Positions 1 to 8,825 of a stretch of DNA of 64,000 bases are shown in pieces (within the stretch, counting starts at the first letter, position 1; each line of letters starts with the position of its first letter). The notes under the pieces are model-generated. The model ran no database searches. It had not been told where the DNA came from and worked only from the letters and a program-made list of their open reading frames with translations. This DNA comes from an uncultured bacterium (GTDB lineage: Bacteria; Myxococcota_A; Bradymonadia; UBA7976; VGTA01): assembly GCA_943788935.1 (NCBI GenBank), contig CALSSE010000020.1, positions 124,001 to 188,000 on the forward strand, written 5' to 3'. The position numbers and the translations under genes were made by a program.

Positions 1-3000
1 ACAGCTTAAATCCTATTTTCTCTCTGTCTTCACCACGGTGAACTAAACGCTTGGTGGCTCGGCTCGCCGAGAATAAAACCCTCTTGTGAAGTTTAAATGG
101 AATATTGGGTAAACCGTTGAGACTATCCTCAAATAGCTCCGCGAGCTTAATTTTAGTCTGTAAATAGCTCTGAATACTCTTAAAATCACATAGGTAAGCA
201 GTAATCAACGCTCGGCTCACCTCACGATCTCTTTGCTTTAGCTTTGGAAACTCATTAGCGAGCCTCTCTCTCAAAGGCTCTCCGCTATAGCCATTTTGAC
301 TTAAGTATTCGATAAACTCCCTCAAAGAAGACTGTGTAGACTCGATGAGTTCTTGGATAGGGAGTCTCTCTACTTCGATCGCCTTGATCAAGTCTAGGTC
401 TTGTAAGATATGGGGGTCTTCCTCATCGGTGTTGAGTGCTTGAAAGCCATCTATACTTAAGCCGAGATAAGCGAAATCAATCTGTCCTCTTAAATGTAAC
501 AGCTTCATAAATATAGGCTTACGCATTCGATCAATCTTACGCTGAGCGACTATGAAATCTTTTTGAGGAATAATCTCGGTACGAATCTTATCAGGGAATC
601 GGATCTCATCAATCTTCTCCTTCGTCCAACTAACCCCTAGCTTGATGATCATGAACAGGAGACCCAAGATCCTAAAGGGTAGGGTAAAGAGCTTACCACC
701 TTGGATAAACTCATTATAGAGTTGATAGGGATTTAAGGTTCTCATCGGCTTTGGTAATTGGTGCAAGGGATAACTGCTGAAGATCCCTCGAACTAACTTC
801 TTTTGATCTTTGTTGAGGAGAGATAAGACCTCGGTACCAAAGCGTACTTCAATCTCATGGTAGTGATTCTCCTTGTTAGCGAGCACCTGTAACACGTTAA
901 TGTCTGTGGTGTTAAAAGGGGGCAGGCCACGTTTCCTCTCTTCTAGTTCAGCATAAGAGAGACCTCGTCCATTTTTATGATCGAGCCACTGCTCAAATAA
1001 TTCGCGAACCGCTGGTGAAGAGAGCTCCAAGCTCTGCTTGGGGAGCGCGTAACGATTATAATCAATGACGACTTGCGCCGCAGCCTGACTAACGCTCTGT
1101 GTGATCAAGCTAAACCACATATATGGCCCGATCAATGAGCGGTGAGTGCCTAGATCTAGCCGTTCTATCTCTTTTTTCTCTTGAGAAGTGAGGTTGAATT
1201 TATACTCGAATAGGCTCCTTAAGGATAAATTTCCCAACAGCTGTTCAGTCGTTTTAATGTCCGAATGATGTAAGATCGCTCCATCAAGGTAGTCTCTGTA
1301 AAGAAGCTCTAAACGTCTATCTAGCCAATAAAGGTCATGCTCAGGGGAGAGGCTAGGACAAGTTTGGTTACCGCTCTCCTTCTCCTCTGTAAGCGATGAC
1401 TCAGAGAGCTGTCCCGCGTGATCGATCAACAGTGGGGTCTTCAGCTCAGCTGCACTCTGCTCTACAAACTCCATTCTCCGTTGTGCCTTACTCTGTTCAT
1501 CAACGAGTGACCAAAGCCTCTCTTCAGCGAAAACAACCCGATCATAAATAAGCGCTAAATCAGTGGCGGCGTGACGCTCTTTAACGTCTTTGAGTAAGTT
1601 AATGAATTGAGCCTCCGAGGTTAAACGATAGAGCTCTTCTGCCTGGTCCGCGATGCGCTTCATCCACCTTCCGAGGAGGAGCGGAACGAAACAAATAGAG
1701 CCAATGACAATCATCGGGAGCCCTACAAACTTTTGTAGGGCGGTGACAAGGTCGCTTAGCAATGAGACCCCTAAGCCGCTGACTAAAAATTGTAAGGTGA
1801 TTAAGAGACCCCCAAAAATTAAAAGTCGCTTGGCAGGTCGTTCAAAAGATCGCACTAGAGTACTTCCTACACGATCGATGAGCTTAGGCCCCGTCACTAC
1901 TCCGTAGAGATCAGCGATCCAATATCCGAGTGACATCAATGTCTCTAAGAATTTACCAAAGCCACGAATCCACCAAGCGGCAAATTCAGAAGCAGTGCTA
2001 TGCCGGCGCTTAACCAAAATGTCATTCAATAAGGGCAAGCGATTGAGGAGGGGTAAATCAAATAGACCGATAATCGTGTAAAGTCGCTTAGGGAAATTAT
2101 ATCCCAAGTGAGCCTCAAGCTCCGCTCCTTGTAGATGGATCAAGGTGTGAATGGCATGCTCTACAGGGACCTCTCTAAGCCTCATATTGGCCGAGTCGCC
2201 TTCTAATTGTTGTTGGGAGAGCGGTGCACTCTCGCCGCTTAGATGTTCGCTAAGGCTCAGTAAATAGGTTGGCATCAGCGGCGCTAACTCCGCCGATGAC
2301 AGCTGCGCTGTGAGCTGACGTGACAAAGATAAAGCTCGAGCATAGACGATATTTGCTTCCTCAAAATCACTTCTCTGTGGTCGGTGGTAAATACTCTGAG
2401 CAGGCTCGAAGAAGACTAGGTTATGGTTGAGCCATTGAGAATATCGGCGAATGAGACGGTCCATCCCTCGCAGAGTGAAGGAGACCAAGCGCATGACCCT
2501 AATGAACGGTCTGATCAATCTGATATAACGAGCGAGCAGAGAGAGGCGAGCCAGCTTCGCCGAACGACCCACCATCATGTATTCTACAAAGAGATAGTCT
2601 GTGAAGTACATGAAGGGAATGGAGGGGAGTAGATCAATAAACCACCGCCGCTTAAAATAGAACCATCGCTCTTTAACCAAAGAGATCTTAAGAAAAAACT
2701 CAGTCAAAAACACCGCGCAAATGCCGGTATCGATTAGGGCTAGCGTTCTCCTCGTCTCATGATCACTCACCGGCACCCAAATCAGCTCATAAAACAGTAA
2801 TCCGAGCACAAGGAAGATCAAAAAGAATAACAGCTGTTCAAAGCGAGTGATGAAGCGCTGACCAAGTAAGCCCTCCAATCTCGCTTGAAGGCCCTTCTCT
2901 TGTCGCTCTACTTTGACCCAATGCAGCTGCTTTTTTAGCCTCTTAAGACCCGCTTTAAAGTTTTGATGATCAAACGTTTCTGCCTCTTGAACTTTCGGCA

Positions 3001-4156
3001 AACAAAGATACCATTGGAGATCTTGATGAACACACTCGAGTCTGAAAAGACTACAGCTCAGCGAGGTGTGGTCCATTTCACTCATCAAGTCACTCGCATA
3101 ATATAAGAGATCCCAACTCAGCTCAGAGAACTGCTCAACAAAATCTTCCACACTCACAGTGTGCAGCCTGCTCGTGATCAGCTCCCGAAGGGTATCCCTC
3201 GCTTTCGCGCATCGATCCACCAAAGCCTCGGTCTCGGTGATAGGTGATACATGTATCGTAACTTTGAGCTCGCCTCCCCACAGCAGACAGCGCCAGACTT
3301 TGGGGAGTATCGTAGCTATCATTTCCGATGATTGTTGATTTTGGCTCAGAGCGACATATTCTGAGACAGCCGCTTCAAAAGAGCTGACCTCACGCTCAAG
3401 GCTATCGCTGTATACCTCCTCATAGCGATCGGTGAGTCCCGCATCTTTGAGGGCATACTGATACCACTCCACCTCTCCCATACTAAACGTCTCACTTATG
3501 AGATCCGCCTGATATGTCCCCGCTCTATTATCAAGATGAGCGCAGAGACGTTTAAGGAACCTCGTCTCATGCACAAGATCAAAGGCGCGCCGAGTCTCCT
3601 CATGATCTGATAACAAGGTGTTTCTATTATTCTTAATGAGCGAGTGATCGAGCTCATTGAGACGCATTAGAATAGACTCTCTATGATAAGACTCTCTTGG
3701 GCAATCGAGGAGGGCATCTCTCAAGTCTCGTTCTGATCTACACAAGAGTAAAAGACTCTCTGTTAAGTCTTCAAACAGTCGTTTTGCGTCTTCTTGTGAG
3801 TGAATCACCCATGATGAGCTCGGCTCTGTCTCTTTCGAAGCTCGATTCTTCACCACTGACTTCAGGCGATCACCGGTCCACTTAGCTGCCAGAGAGATGG
3901 CGTTGTCACGCTCACTCGAACTTTTAGATTCGGGAGCATGCATGATGTTATGAGATTGTTGATAACGCTGAGTGATGTCAACGCATGTCGACAGCTCCCT
4001 CCTTAATGAGCTGAGCTTAAGGCTGATCAACCATAGATCAGACCACTCATGAGGGCCGCTCAGCTTGACATTGACCTTTGATGTATACTCGGAGACACGC
4101 TTGATCGTCTCAGAGACTCTCACTTCTAGAACCAATGGTTGTTTAGTCTCTGACAT
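1..4156 (-). CDS. Giant membrane protein with voltage-sensor-like (Ion_trans S1-S4) domain, C-terminus beyond window
   Basis: The reading frame from the ATG at 4156 stays open for 1385 codons to the window edge, so the C-terminus is missing. Residues 1-440 are soluble, polar and mostly helical-looking. Residues about 442-461 form a hydrophobic segment. It is followed by a segment containing FLTEFFLKI (about 483-492), which resembles the S2 Glu/Arg pattern of Ion_trans proteins, then an FIDLLPSIP stretch like S3. A segment at about 529-560 has Arg or Lys at roughly every third position (RLSLLARYIRLIRPFIRVMR), as in an S4 voltage sensor. Two more hydrophobic segments lie at about 775-835. I see no K+/Na+ selectivity-filter motif. 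Voltage-sensor homology is inferred from pattern only, and the rest is unrecognised. The ribosome binding site is weak (GAGTGGG). The gene could be a mechanosensitive or signalling protein rather than a channel. Confidence 0.8.
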   Translation of the reverse strand, partial: MSETKQPLVLEVRVSETIKRVSEYTSKVNVKLSGPHEWSDLWLISLKLSSLRRELSTCVDITQRYQQSHNIMHAPESKSSSERDNAISLAAKWTGDRLKSVVKNRASKETEPSSSWVIHSQEDAKRLFEDLTESLLLLCRSERDLRDALLDCPRESYHRESILMRLNELDHSLIKNNRNTLLSDHEETRRAFDLVHETRFLKRLCAHLDNRAGTYQADLISETFSMGEVEWYQYALKDAGLTDRYEEVYSDSLEREVSSFEAAVSEYVALSQNQQSSEMIATILPKVWRCLLWGGELKVTIHVSPITETEALVDRCAKARDTLRELITSRLHTVSVEDFVEQFSELSWDLLYYASDLMSEMDHTSLSCSLFRLECVHQDLQWYLCLPKVQEAETFDHQNFKAGLKRLKKQLHWVKVERQEKGLQARLEGLLGQRFITRFEQLLFFLIFLVLGLLFYELIWVPVSDHETRRTLALIDTGICAVFLTEFFLKISLVKERWFYFKRRWFIDLLPSIPFMYFTDYLFVEYMMVGRSAKLARLSLLARYIRLIRPFIRVMRLVSFTLRGMDRLIRRYSQWLNHNLVFFEPAQSIYHRPQRSDFEEANIVYARALSLSRQLTAQLSSAELAPLMPTYLLSLSEHLSGESAPLSQQQLEGDSANMRLREVPVEHAIHTLIHLQGAELEAHLGYNFPKRLYTIIGLFDLPLLNRLPLLNDILVKRRHSTASEFAAWWIRGFGKFLETLMSLGYWIADLYGVVTGPKLIDRVGSTLVRSFERPAKRLLIFGGLLITLQFLVSGLGVSLLSDLVTALQKFVGLPMIVIGSICFVPLLLGRWMKRIADQAEELYRLTSEAQFINLLKDVKERHAATDLALIYDRVVFAEERLWSLVDEQSKAQRRMEFVEQSAAELKTPLLIDHAGQLSESSLTEEKESGNQTCPSLSPEHDLYWLDRRLELLYRDYLDGAILHHSDIKTTEQLLGNLSLRSLFEYKFNLTSQEKKEIERLDLGTHRSLIGPYMWFSLITQSVSQAAAQVVIDYNRYALPKQSLELSSPAVRELFEQWLDHKNGRGLSYAELEERKRGLPPFNTTDINVLQVLANKENHYHEIEVRFGTEVLSLLNKDQKKLVRGIFSSYPLHQLPKPMRTLNPYQLYNEFIQGGKLFTLPFRILGLLFMIIKLGVSWTKEKIDEIRFPDKIRTEIIPQKDFIVAQRKIDRMRKPIFMKLLHLRGQIDFAYLGLSIDGFQALNTDEEDPHILQDLDLIKAIEVERLPIQELIESTQSSLREFIEYLSQNGYSGEPLRERLANEFPKLKQRDREVSRALITAYLCDFKSIQSYLQTKIKLAELFEDSLNGLPNIPFKLHKRVLFSASRATKRLVHRGEDREKIGFKL

Positions 4157-4271
4157 GTACCCACTCAAGGATCAGGAGGGAAGTATATAACGAGCTGTAA
4201 ACTCTTCTATCTTAATGACAAACTATCTCAATCATAAACCATCTTACAGACGATTCTCTAACCTGCGCTCA

Positions 4272-5501
4272 TCAGTCTTGAGAGACTCCCAATATGAAGG
4301 GACCCGTCCACCCAATCTCTCCATCACGTGAATAACCGTCGATAAAGACAAATACTGTTTGATTAGCCTCTAGCTCTAAGTTGATGATGCTTCGCAGATC
4401 TTGATTCGTGGTGTTCACATCATCATTACATCCTAGCTCAGCGACCCAATCTGAGAAGCGGCAATGACTTCGGATCCACATAAGAGTATCTGGGGCCCCC
4501 ATGAAGCCTGGAGAGACACCCGTTGGCTCGGCTAGAAAGGTATAAGAGCCGGCGGCATCTGCGGTGAAGCTGAATACTTGTGAGGCGCTTCCTCCGCCGC
4601 AAGTTCCAACTCCATAGGTCGCTTGACCGGTAGTGTCCCCTTGATATGTTCCCCCCTCTACGTTGAGATCTATGACGTTGTAGTATTCAGGACACTCGAT
4701 CACAGCCTGCCCGCATGTTGTTCGTCCTCCCGCTGCAGTCTCACAGAGAGACTCCTCGCCACATCGAGAGAGACCGCGGTTCAGGTCACACTCTTCTCCA
4801 TCGGGAACAGTGGGCGTATCGAGGAGTATAATCGTCTTCTCTGGGCTCGCATTCTCATCCTCATCAAAAACGGTGAGCCGAGCTTCAGCGAGACGAAGGA
4901 GGTCTACATTAATATCGAGGAGGAAGGGAATCGTCCAATACCCAACAAAGTCACCATTTCCCTGTCTCAACTCGTTAAATTCAAGAGCGATCGGCCCTCC
5001 TCCCTCGACGACAACTAATGGTTCACCATCATCGAAGAAGTATTCTAGAGTAAATCCTGTAACGTTATTATCTTCATCGCGTCCATCGATCTGAAGACCG
5101 AGTCCTCCATCTTGGCGATTTATATACGCTAGCACTCGTCTAATAATAGGGACTTCTGGCGCGAGAGGCTCCTCTATGTCGGTCTCTACACCTGCGTCTG
5201 TCCCCGCCTCGGTTCCTGCGTCTGTCCCCGCCTCGGTTCCTGCGTCTGTCCCCGCCTCGGTTCCTGCATCTGTCCCCGCCTCAGTTCCTGCATTTGCCCC
5301 CGCCTCTGCGCCCGCCTCTCCAGGGCCACTCTCAGAACTTGAATCACATCCCCATGAGCTGATTAATAGAGATGCTACAAGCGCTACATATATACTTAAC
5401 TTAGTCTTCTCGACTCGAGCGCCTAAACTCATGTCATCGCGCTGTAAGCCAATACATTGTTGATTGGTAGTAGAGGAAGGCAATGAGTCTTGACTCGGCA
5501 T
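4272..5501 (-). CDS. Repeat-tethered lipoprotein with C-terminal PPC domain
   Basis: Predicted surface or periplasmic lipoprotein of 409 residues. ATG 5501 is preferred over an in-frame TTG six bases upstream because AAGGAG lies six bases before the ATG. The hydrophobic signal ends at LISSWGC (Cys about 52). A low-complexity AGTEAGTD tether follows, then a region with Asp-rich loops, a short Cys-rich stretch and a C-terminal domain. That domain has a CGGGSASQVFSFTAD start, a DTLMWIRS strand, a GCNDD turn and an FIDGYS strand, which matches the bacterial pre-peptidase C-terminal (PPC) fold common in myxobacterial secreted proteins. No enzymatic domain is present. It is divergent from queG. The role is unknown; carbohydrate or protein binding is plausible. 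Confidence 0.82.
   Translation of the reverse strand: MPSQDSLPSSTTNQQCIGLQRDDMSLGARVEKTKLSIYVALVASLLISSWGCDSSSESGPGEAGAEAGANAGTEAGTDAGTEAGTDAGTEAGTDAGTEAGTDAGVETDIEEPLAPEVPIIRRVLAYINRQDGGLGLQIDGRDEDNNVTGFTLEYFFDDGEPLVVVEGGGPIALEFNELRQGNGDFVGYWTIPFLLDINVDLLRLAEARLTVFDEDENASPEKTIILLDTPTVPDGEECDLNRGLSRCGEESLCETAAGGRTTCGQAVIECPEYYNVIDLNVEGGTYQGDTTGQATYGVGTCGGGSASQVFSFTADAAGSYTFLAEPTGVSPGFMGAPDTLMWIRSHCRFSDWVAELGCNDDVNTTNQDLRSIINLELEANQTVFVFIDGYSRDGEIGWTGPFILGVSQD
5191..5310. repeat. 24-bp coding tandem repeat, five copies
   Basis: Five consecutive 24-bp units (5191, 5215, 5239, 5263, 5287). The first three are identical and the last two diverge. On the minus strand they encode the AGTEAGTD tether directly after the lipobox cysteine of the PPC lipoprotein. 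The period is a multiple of three, so copy-number change keeps the frame. Confidence 0.95.
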
Positions 5502-5571
5502 GTTCAACTCCTTTGGTTTATATGATAGTCTCTCAGACTAAACTCTTCATCCTCATAAAGCGATCACTTTC

Positions 5572-6831
5572 ATGGACTCACCTCATCAAAAAGTAAGCCT
5601 CAGTGAGCTCTCTGACGAATGTAAACAGCTCGGTATAGAGGTCATAGGACTCACAGAGGTTGTGAATGAATCAGGGGAGCTCGCCTCTTGGTTTCTACCT
5701 CAAGTTCAACGCTTGAGAGATTGGGTCTCTCGAGGCGCACATGCTGATCTGAAGTGGATGGAAGACCAACTCGATAAACGATGCGACCCAAGAATCCTTC
5801 TTCCTAACGTGAGGTCAGCGCTCGCTTTATGGGTCAGTCACCATTTTCCAGAGCCGAGAGAGCACGAGATATCTCTGTACTCTAGCGACTCTTTATCTTC
5901 TTTAGGATCAGCCTCGGAGAAGCAAGCGAGGGTCGCTCGTTATGCGTGGGGAAGGGATTACCATAATGTGCTTCGTCGGGTGTTAAGGAGGCTGAACAAG
6001 TGGCTGAAAGAGCGCTCCTCTGAGATCTCCTCCCACGGCAGCGTCGACACTAGCCCTGTCCTAGAACGAGCGATCGCTGAACGTTGTGGAGTAGGATGGA
6101 TCGGCAAATCAACCCTCCTCGTTCATCCTCAACGGGGGACATTCGGCTCAATCGCTATTTTACTCACGTCAGCGACTTTTGATGAGCTCGATGAAAAGCA
6201 CCCCCATCGCTGTGGTACATGTAATGAGTGTGTTAAAGAGTGTCCTACAGGAGCGCTCGGTCCAGAGGGACTCGATGCAAGACTATGCATTAGCTATTGG
6301 ACGATCGAGCATAGAGGCTTGATCCCTAAACATATGCGACCCAAGATCGGAGAGTGGGTCTTTGGCTGTGATATCTGTCAAGAGGTCTGTCCATGGACAA
6401 TCAAGGCAGGACGTACTCAGCCCTCCCCTTCAGACTCTTTGTGGAGCCCCCAACCAGCTCGGGCATACCCTGACCTCATCCAATGGCTCATGACCTCAGA
6501 TGAAGAGCTAGACGAAACACTTAAAGGGAGTCCACTGCGGAGAGCTTTTCCGCATGGATTAAAGCGAAACGCCTTAATTGTACTCGCTAACCTTCGAGAG
6601 AAGGCAGCGATCCCAGCTGCGATTCATCATTTAAGGCATAAGGAGATGTCAGTTAGAGGATCTGCGGCGTGGTGTCTTGCTGAGTTAGCCGCTGAACTTG
6701 ATCTAGAGACCTCACAGAGGCGACTCATTATTGACGCCTTGACAGAACAGCTCACAAGAGAGCTTCATACTGTTGCCCAAGCAGAGCTATATGACGCACT
6801 GAAGAGACTTAATGAACCTTTGAATAACTAA
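5572..6831 (+). CDS. queG: Epoxyqueuosine reductase QueG
   Basis: Catalyses the last step of queuosine synthesis, reduction of epoxyqueuosine to queuosine in tRNA, as a cobalamin and two-[4Fe-4S] enzyme of the cytoplasm. The protein has 419 residues. The N-terminal domain is typical of the family (WFLPQVQRLRDWV, then LLPNVRSALAL). A ferredoxin-like domain follows, with cysteines in CGTCNECVKECPTG (from residue 214) and CDICQEVCPW (from residue 266), the two cluster motifs of QueG. The C-terminal 100 residues look like a HEAT-type repeat (VRGSAAWCLAELA), as in longer QueG proteins. It stands alone, divergent from the PPC lipoprotein gene by about 70 bp, so the two probably share a bidirectional promoter region. 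Confidence 0.95.
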   Translation: MDSPHQKVSLSELSDECKQLGIEVIGLTEVVNESGELASWFLPQVQRLRDWVSRGAHADLKWMEDQLDKRCDPRILLPNVRSALALWVSHHFPEPREHEISLYSSDSLSSLGSASEKQARVARYAWGRDYHNVLRRVLRRLNKWLKERSSEISSHGSVDTSPVLERAIAERCGVGWIGKSTLLVHPQRGTFGSIAILLTSATFDELDEKHPHRCGTCNECVKECPTGALGPEGLDARLCISYWTIEHRGLIPKHMRPKIGEWVFGCDICQEVCPWTIKAGRTQPSPSDSLWSPQPARAYPDLIQWLMTSDEELDETLKGSPLRRAFPHGLKRNALIVLANLREKAAIPAAIHHLRHKEMSVRGSAAWCLAELAAELDLETSQRRLIIDALTEQLTRELHTVAQAELYDALKRLNEPLNN

Positions 6832-6884
6832 GCTCAAACTAGGTAAGTTATGATGATAAGTGATCAGACCCACTGACAAGGGGT

Positions 6885-6911
6885 TTGACATTTAGAGAGA
6901 GTCTGTATAAG
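6885..6911 (+). promoter_or_regulatory. Candidate sigma-70 promoter for the small basic protein gene
   Basis: A perfect TTGACA (6885-6890) is followed after 15 bp by TATAAG (6906-6911). The spacer is shorter than the usual 17 bp. It sits 67 bp upstream of the 39-residue basic ORF and after the queG stop, so it would make that small gene an independent transcript. Confidence 0.5.
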
Positions 6912-6977
6912 ACCCTCTTCATCGGATGACTCAATCATCTCTGTCACTCAACTAGTTCTCATGGAAAGGGCACTCTC

Positions 6978-7097
6978 ATGAAGACCAATAAGTCAGCACG
7001 CCGTAAAGCAGCTCGCAAAGCAAAACTCCGTAAGTCACGTCTCCGCGTTGGTAAAGTCCTAAAAAAGAAGCGAAATGGGCACCTCACCTCAACCTGA
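6978..7097 (+). CDS. Very basic 39-residue protein
   Basis: ATG 6978 lies seven bases after AAAGGG. The product is 39 residues, with about half of them Lys or Arg (MKTNKSARRKAARKAKLRK...) and no acidic residue. It has no signal peptide. Composition suggests RNA, ribosome or nucleoid binding, like small basic ribosome-associated proteins, but I do not recognise a family. A good promoter-like sequence upstream and codons like those of its neighbours support it as a real gene. An ATG at 6961 would give only a six-codon ORF ending ATGA over this start, and is probably just part of the ribosome binding region. Confidence 0.6.
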   Translation: MKTNKSARRKAARKAKLRKSRLRVGKVLKKKRNGHLTST

Positions 7098-7196
7098 GTT
7101 GAGCTTTCTGGCACCTACCGGCCAAGGCTTTATAGACCATTTCTCTGTATAGATTATCTTTGGGCGATCAGACGCCTAGGATCTATCAGTTTTAGT

Positions 7197-7232
7197 CGTT
7201 TAGCTTTAGGCGCTTAGCTTTAGACGTTTAGC
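7197..7232. repeat. 14-bp intergenic tandem repeat
   Basis: About 2.6 copies of a 14-bp unit of the form CGTTTAGCTTTAGG, with one or two differences per copy. It lies between the small basic gene and the convergent lipoprotein gene. The rest of 7098-7341 holds nothing I can identify. Confidence 0.7.
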
Positions 7233-7341
7233 AAAATCGATCGATGGGGGATTCATAAGCCCCTTAAAGTCAGCAACTTCATGGTCTTAAAAGCTCTTTA
7301 CGCTCCTCGATGAGATACAGGTTCTCGAGATAGCGAGCGTT

Positions 7342-8412
7342 TCATGGTTGGCAGGAAGGTCCCCAAGTGCTGTTATCAGTACAAGTCCATCCTACACGAC
7401 CACAATGCATCGCCCGATAAGTCGTACCAGAGCAAGACAGCTCCACCTCTCCGTCGCAGTAACTTTCGGCGCCATCCTCGCATGCGGGTGCTCTACTCAG
7501 CGCTTCAGACTCAGCATCTGCCCAAGTCTGCTCTCTATCCTCTGTAGGTTCAATATCTGGCTCTTCTACCACTGGACGAATCTGTTGAGGTTGCTCATAG
7601 TTAGAAGACAGTGCGAGGTCGATAAATTCCCCAAAATAGTCTAGAGAGAGGAACTGATCACAGCGTCCTCGTCGACCAAAGCTGAGGCCGATCAATGAAC
7701 GTCTCTCATCGAGTAATCCGTTGGTAGCTGCTGGACAATCATCTCCGGCGAAATCTAGCTCTCCAAGAGCATTATTTAGCTCCATAACCGGATATGACCG
7801 CCCATAAAGAGAGAGCTGATTATAACTAAGCGGTTCAATGTCCCAAGTCTTGATCTCCTCTGCATCTCGATCGAGATAAACGATCCCAACTCCTGTCTCA
7901 AGATCACCATCAGCGATTGACTGACCGTTCATTAAAGGAGAAACAACAACTCGGTCGGCTAAACCTAAATATACAGGAGGCTCGCTTACTGAAATCACTC
8001 CGATATCACAAGTCTCGTATAGACACTCTTCTAGACAGAGTGCAGTGGTGATAAAAGCTCTAGGACCTATTTTATAGCCTAAACAACCAGAGGGGATCTG
8101 GGCGCTAACAAGCTCAAAGCCACCCCTTGAGCCATCTCCTGGGAAGGCTGAAACTTCAGTATCTAAAGGGTCTTGCCACTCAGAGTCACCGTCGTATGAT
8201 CCGTCGTTTGCTCCATCATCAACTCTCATACCATTTAAATAATCGTCTGATTTTGTGTCGACCCGGCCGAGCTCTGTATCCTCGTTCACCGCGCAAGCAG
8301 ACATAGTCAAGCTAGCGACCGCTAACATCAAAGAGGTCATCAGTAGACTTCTCATTTGTCTTGAAGACGACTCATGGTTCGGGTGTTTATGAAACATTGG
8401 TGTAAAGCTCAT
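7342..8412 (-). CDS. Lipoprotein with degenerate trypsin-like (pseudoprotease) domain
   Basis: 356 residues; ATG 8412 follows GGAG. The signal ends in LTMSAC (lipid Cys 40). Residues about 105-270 resemble a chymotrypsin-fold serine protease. SGCLGYKIGPRAFITTALC aligns with the start of such domains, where TAAHC carries the catalytic His, but here the position is Leu125. The strand normally holding the catalytic Asp reads GVGIVYLDR (Gly174). The GDSGGP loop is replaced by CPAATNGLL, with Thr230 at the Ser position. All three catalytic residues are therefore absent. A Cys-rich tail (CEDGAESYCDGE...) ends the protein. It is probably a binding or scaffold protein. The fold assignment rests on motif spacing and is inference. 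Confidence 0.7.
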   Translation of the reverse strand: MSFTPMFHKHPNHESSSRQMRSLLMTSLMLAVASLTMSACAVNEDTELGRVDTKSDDYLNGMRVDDGANDGSYDGDSEWQDPLDTEVSAFPGDGSRGGFELVSAQIPSGCLGYKIGPRAFITTALCLEECLYETCDIGVISVSEPPVYLGLADRVVVSPLMNGQSIADGDLETGVGIVYLDRDAEEIKTWDIEPLSYNQLSLYGRSYPVMELNNALGELDFAGDDCPAATNGLLDERRSLIGLSFGRRGRCDQFLSLDYFGEFIDLALSSNYEQPQQIRPVVEEPDIEPTEDREQTWADAESEALSRAPACEDGAESYCDGEVELSCSGTTYRAMHCGRVGWTCTDNSTWGPSCQP

Positions 8413-8639
8413 ACGTTATTCTCCATAAAAGTAGACACATAGAATAATAGTTAACAACACTAGCACATAGCATGATATATGCCAAGATGCTTATACGGAG
8501 CGACTAAAACCATCTAAAAGACCATTTAGTTCCCATCAAAGAGATAGTTACTATTATTTTAATTTCTCAGCACCTACTCTTTATTGTGATCTTAATATTC
8601 TCTTGAACATCAAAGAGTGAGACTTTGACAGCACAGTAG

Positions 8640-8662
8640 ATGGGTGGGAAATAAATACCCAT
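8640..8662. promoter_or_regulatory. Inverted repeat ATGGGT/ACCCAT
   Basis: Perfect 6-bp arms (8640-8645 and 8657-8662) flank an 11-base loop in the divergent intergenic region. No T-run follows, so an operator or weak hairpin is more likely than a terminator. Confidence 0.35.
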
Positions 8663-8782
8663 GAGAAAAGTTTTCCTACATCGAGGATAAGGCCTCTGTC
8701 TCCAAAAAGAATAGATTACATAGTATTATCATGCACTTAAAATAAAATGGAGACTCTCACCACTTGGCATGTTTCATGATTA

Positions 8783-8809
8783 ATGATAGATATACCTAAT
8801 ATCTGTCAT
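8783..8809. promoter_or_regulatory. 27-bp inverted repeat just upstream of the minor-pilin operon
   Basis: Two 11-base arms (8783-8793 and 8799-8809) pair around the 5-base loop ACCTA, with one T-G mismatch or wobble. The cores are AGATAT and ATATCT. It ends 16 bp before the first ATG and a few bases before the GAGGAG ribosome binding site, so it could be an operator or an mRNA hairpin controlling the operon. Confidence 0.55.
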
Positions 8810-8825
8810 TGAAGAGGAGCGCTGT

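Larger units (their letters stand above)
8413..8825. other. Divergent intergenic region upstream of the minor-pilin operon
   Basis: 413 bp, AT-rich, between two divergent genes. I see no ORF with coding character and no RNA gene. It contains two inverted repeats, 8640-8662 and 8783-8809, and must carry promoters for both flanks. No convincing -35/-10 pair was found by eye. Confidence 0.6.

Noticed and set aside
1653..3885. Short forward ORFs (1653-1907, 2423-2632, 3697-3885)
   Set aside because: They lie inside the long open minus-strand frame of the voltage-sensor-like protein, have no ribosome site of note and no domain. They are shadows.
6961..6981. Six-codon leader peptide (MERALS) overlapping the small basic gene
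   Set aside because: The same bases serve as the ribosome site of the basic gene, and there is no attenuator structure.
7236..7265. Terminator hairpin (GGGG/CCCC) between convergent genes
   Set aside because: Only a four-base stem with a nine-base loop and no T-run on either strand.
8765..8782. Sigma-54-type promoter before the pilin operon (TGGCAT at 8765)
   Set aside because: The -24 GG is present but the -12 GC is not at the required distance.
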